Of a stretch of DNA of 64,000 nucleotides, positions 63,071-64,000 are shown piece after piece. Within the stretch, counting starts at the first letter, position 1. Each line of letters starts with the position of its first letter. This stretch comes from Agrobacterium vaccinii. Its GTDB lineage: Bacteria > Pseudomonadota > Alphaproteobacteria > Rhizobiales > Rhizobiaceae. The stretch covers positions 186,001 through 250,000 of the forward strand of contig NZ_CP054151.1 in NCBI RefSeq assembly GCF_021310995.1. Reading direction: 5' to 3'. The notes beneath the pieces were generated by a model. It saw nothing but the letters and a program-made list of their open reading frames with translations. It had not been told where the DNA came from and did not search any database. The position numbers and the translations under genes are program-made.

Positions 63071-64000
63071 ATGAGTGACGTGGGGCGCGATCGCGAAACG
63101 ATAGCCGTGATCGGCGGCGGACTGATCGGGACGAGTTGGTCTGCGCTCTTCCTGGCCTATGGATATGATGTGGCGCTGTTTGAGCCCGCTGCTTCGGGTC
63201 GTGATCATGTCGCCGTCCGTATCGATGCGGCAATGGCGCAGATTGCAGAAGTGGCTCAAACCCTGCCTGCACCGGGCCAACTTCGTTTGACGGAAAACCT
63301 GGGGGACACTGTATCTGACGCAATCTGGGTTCAGGAAAATGCGCCAGAGAACGTGCCGCTGAAGCGTGAACTCTATTTTGCGATTGAAACAGAGGCTCCG
63401 GCGGGGATTACCATTGCCTCCAGCACCTCATCGCTGGTCTGGTCGGAGTTGAGTGCAGAGATGGCCGATCCTTCACGGCTCATCACTGCGCATCCCTTCA
63501 ACCCACCGCATCTGATGCCATTGGTCGAGCTTTATGGCAGTGATCGTAAACGCGTTGACGCTGCGGCTTGCTTCTACCGCACGCTCGATCGTCATCCGGT
63601 CAAAATGAAGCGGGAAGCCGTGGGCCACATTGCCAATCGTCTGTCTTCCGCGCTCTGGCGGGAGGCTGTCAATATGGTGGCGGAAGACATTGCAGAGGTC
63701 GAGGATATCGATGCCGCGCTTGTCTATGGTCCCGGCCTTCGCTGGTCTGTGGTGGGTTCGCATATGGCTTATCACCTCGGCGGTGGTGCGGGCGGCATCG
63801 CGGACTATCTCTCGCATCTCGGGCCCAGCCAGGAACGCCGTTGGCAGGACCTCGGCTCGCCACGCCTCGACGAAGCAACGCGTGAAAAACTCGTTGACGG
63901 TATCACCGCCGAAACGCGCGGGAGAGACGTGTTGGAACTGGAGGCAATGCGCGATGACGGGCTGATTGCCGTACAGCGCGCCCTGAAAGGCCGCCGCTTC
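63071..64000 (+). CDS. 3-hydroxyacyl-CoA/L-carnitine dehydrogenase (partial, 3' end outside window)
   Basis: 310 codons visible, no stop; the usual length is about 310-330 for the short form, or near 500 when a thioesterase is fused. Rossmann NAD motif AVIGGGLIGTSW (about 12-23), then ENAPENVPLKRELY, HPFNPPHLMPLVEL (catalytic His region) and the helical C-terminal domain with GPGLRWSVVGSHMAYHLGGG. That last motif is typical of L-carnitine dehydrogenase, which forms 3-dehydrocarnitine with NAD. Ribosome site GGCGGAG. Carnitine catabolism partners would be expected beyond the right edge. Confidence 0.9.
   Translation, partial: MSDVGRDRETIAVIGGGLIGTSWSALFLAYGYDVALFEPAASGRDHVAVRIDAAMAQIAEVAQTLPAPGQLRLTENLGDTVSDAIWVQENAPENVPLKRELYFAIETEAPAGITIASSTSSLVWSELSAEMADPSRLITAHPFNPPHLMPLVELYGSDRKRVDAAACFYRTLDRHPVKMKREAVGHIANRLSSALWREAVNMVAEDIAEVEDIDAALVYGPGLRWSVVGSHMAYHLGGGAGGIADYLSHLGPSQERRWQDLGSPRLDEATREKLVDGITAETRGRDVLELEAMRDDGLIAVQRALKGRRF

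Noticed and set aside
1..64000. CRISPR arrays, tRNA or rRNA genes, insertion sequences, integrases, origins
   Set aside because: None seen: no spaced direct repeats, no transposase or recombinase motifs, and coding is almost continuous.

Overview
The window looks like part of a secondary replicon (chromid or megaplasmid) of a Rhizobiaceae member, most likely the Agrobacterium/Rhizobium group. The GC-rich coding style, the density of solute transporters, LysR/IclR/GntR/TetR/LacI regulators and siderophore receptors, a GH3 beta-glucosidase very like the Agrobacterium Cbg-1 type, and RhtX/RhtA-type siderophore genes all fit this. These assignments come from remembered protein families, not from a search. 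I saw no rRNA, tRNA, insertion sequence, integrase, phage gene, CRISPR array or replication origin. The window is accessory metabolism: about a dozen self-contained modules of regulator, transporter and enzymes.

Layout. 1-4556: a tripartite tricarboxylate-type (TTT) transporter (tctC, tctB, start of tctA, minus strand) divergent from a LacI regulator, then a convincing L-talarate/galactarate dehydratase. 4677-10850: a LysR regulator, then a FecI-FecR-TonB receptor-MFS module for hydroxamate-type siderophore uptake. 10963-18859 (minus): peptide-type ABC importer, M20 amidohydrolase and amidase, divergent from an IclR regulator that is a tandem duplication (19219-20796). 20887-30965 (plus): TetR, DapA-like lyase/aldolase, an SDR lacking its usual catalytic residues, and a second TTT transporter whose genes are interrupted by a BisC-type molybdoenzyme, then an FAD oxidoreductase and a cysteine hydrolase.

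31056-42236 is the most unusual part. A RutA-type flavin monooxygenase and an amidase (minus), a GntR/UTRA regulator, an MFS permease, a CUT2-type ABC importer, a 67-residue ORF, a second amidase and a RutF-type flavin reductase appear to form one regulon. Near-identical TGTACGTACA-type palindromes precede the three transcription units. RutB, C, D, E and G are absent. I propose an alternative amide-ring-opening pathway for an N-heterocycle, with amidases in place of RutB.

42390-44737: a NAD(P)-binding protein and a PnuC/NadR-like nicotinamide riboside salvage pair. 44874-52333: a Pot-type ABC importer in an operon with an HpcH/HpaI-type protein, a nitrilase-family amidase, an RraA-family protein and LysR. 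52421-57983: an alpha/beta hydrolase, then a TetR-controlled MFS sugar permease and GH3 beta-glucosidase. 58141-62755: an aerobactin/rhizobactin-type receptor (RhtA/IutA), an AraC regulator and an RhtX-type importer. 63071-end: the start of a carnitine/3-hydroxyacyl-CoA dehydrogenase.

Together the genes suggest a soil or rhizosphere scavenger. It takes up plant glucosides, sugar acids, amides and heterocycles, and foreign siderophores, without siderophore biosynthesis genes in view.
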